DNA from: Acidobacteriota bacterium
Lineage (GTDB): Bacteria > Acidobacteriota > Terriglobia > Acidoferrales > UBA7541
DNA length: 5,652 nucleotides
Direction of reading: 5' to 3'
Assembly: GCA_019239815.1 (NCBI GenBank)
Contig: JAFAZL010000603.1
Span: forward strand, 1-5,652
The position numbers were made by a program, and so were the translations under genes. The notes beneath the pieces were generated by a model. The model saw nothing but the letters and a program-made list of their open reading frames with translations. It had not been told where the DNA came from and did no database searches. Below, piece by piece: positions 4,816 through 5,652 of this stretch; the first letter of the stretch is position 1; every line of letters begins with the position of its first letter.

Positions 4816-5652
4816 TTAGAGGTCGTCAGGGCCGAGGTTGCTGAAGGCGTCGGGGGCGGCTTCCTCGAAGCGCGTGAATTTGCTGAGGAATCGGAATTTC
4901 ACGTTTTCGGTCGGACCGTTGCGCTGCTTGGCGATGCGCAGTTCGGTTTCTTCGCGCTCTTCGGGAGTCGCGCCCGCTTTAAAAAAATTGGGGCGATAAA
5001 TGAACATGACGACATCGGCGTCCTGTTCGATCGCGCCCGATTCGCGCAGGTCGGAAAGTTGCGGGCCGCGTTCATCACGTTCTGGAGCGCGTGTCAACTG
5101 GCTCAGCACCAACACCGGAATCTGTAGTTCTTTCGCGAGACCTTTCAGGCCGCGCGAAATGCTCGATACTTCTTCCTGGCGGTTTCCAAATTTTCCGCGT
5201 GCCGTGATGAGCTGCAAATAGTCCACAACGAGCAGCGACAAACCTTTGTCGCGCTTTAGTCGGCGAGCTTTTGCGCCGATTTCGAGAACGCTGGTTGAAC
5301 CAGCGTCATCGATCCAAACAGGAGATCCGGCGATCGTGCCAAGGGCTTCCGTCATGCGGCGCCAATCCTCACGGCTGAGGTGACCAGTGCGGAATTTGTG
5401 CGCGTCGATCTGAGCCACCGAAGCTACAAGGCGCTGCAACAGCGATTCCTTTGACATTTCGAGGCTGAACACCGCCATCGGATGTCCGCCGCGAATCGCA
5501 ATATTCTCTGCGAGGTTGAGCGCCAGCGCGGTTTTTCCCTGCGACGGGCGCGCCGCCAGAATCAAAAGTTCCGAAGGCTGGAATCCCGAAGTCAGTTTGT
5601 CGAGTTCCGTGTAGCCGGTTGGAATTCCGGTGATGCTCTTCCCTTCGCGAAA
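4816..5652 (-). CDS. dnaB: Replicative DNA helicase DnaB, C-terminal 278 residues (N-terminus off the right edge)
   Basis: DnaB is the hexameric ATP-driven helicase that unwinds DNA at the replication fork. The frame is open at the window edge, and its first visible residues (FREGKSITGIPTGYTELD) fit the linker before the RecA-like motor domain. In visible numbering, Walker A is ARPSQGKT (34-41, Lys40) and the catalytic glutamate is Glu65 in FSLEMS. The Walker B aspartate is Asp144 in LLVVDYLQL, Gln185 of LSQL is the sensor, and DLRESGAIEQDAD spans 201-213. AKQRNGPT (241-248) carries the arginine finger. These make it a complete, functional-looking motor. No intein interrupts Walker A or DLRESG, the usual insertion points in this family. 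The tail after the motor is short and acidic (ending GPDDL). It ends 50 bp from the stop of the convergent J-domain gene. TTG at 5563-5565 is an internal codon, not a start. Confidence 0.97.
   Translation of the reverse strand, partial: FREGKSITGIPTGYTELDKLTSGFQPSELLILAARPSQGKTALALNLAENIAIRGGHPMAVFSLEMSKESLLQRLVASVAQIDAHKFRTGHLSREDWRRMTEALGTIAGSPVWIDDAGSTSVLEIGAKARRLKRDKGLSLLVVDYLQLITARGKFGNRQEEVSSISRGLKGLAKELQIPVLVLSQLTRAPERDERGPQLSDLRESGAIEQDADVVMFIYRPNFFKAGATPEEREETELRIAKQRNGPTENVKFRFLSKFTRFEEAAPDAFSNLGPDDL

Noticed and set aside
5533..5556. Possible intein at the DnaB Walker A site
   Set aside because: The motif ARPSQGKT continues directly into ALALN; nothing is inserted here or at DLRESG.

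Overview
The window looks like a piece of a bacterial chromosome with high GC and long spurious antisense frames. The order dnaB, alr, then a YacL-type PIN protein on one strand, and the style of the proteins, suggest a member of the Acidobacteriota (Terriglobia/Koribacter-like). That placement is an inference from gene content, not a database match.

Layout. Three genes lie on the minus strand and read from right to left: the C-terminal half of the replicative helicase DnaB (4816-5652, running off the right edge), alanine racemase Alr (1018-2343), and the N-terminal half of a membrane-anchored PIN/TRAM (YacL-like) protein (1-643, running off the left edge). One gene, a J-domain membrane protein (3167-4765), lies on the plus strand between dnaB and alr, convergent with dnaB and divergent from alr.

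Regulatory layout. alr ends in a clear intrinsic terminator (922-956). The YacL-like gene has its own sigma-70-type promoter (TTGACG-17-TATATC, 751-779), a leader of about 100 nt containing a hairpin, and an inverted repeat at an activator-like position upstream. The J-domain gene has a strong-looking promoter about 320 nt before its start (TTGACT-17-TATCGT with a TGn extension and an AT-rich palindrome upstream). Its long leader has no explained content, and a second possible -10 element lies close to the gene. The 467-bp stretch between the alr start and this promoter holds no convincing large gene, but it contains a 28-codon ORF preceded by a near-perfect Shine-Dalgarno sequence.

How they fit together. 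DnaB (replication), Alr (D-alanine for peptidoglycan) and the YacL-like protein are housekeeping genes. The J-domain protein is the accessory element: an apparently cytoplasmic DnaK-recruiting domain joined by three membrane helices to an exported region with six cysteines, including a tandem duplication of a 36-residue Cys-x14-Cys repeat. It is the most promising candidate for undescribed biology here.
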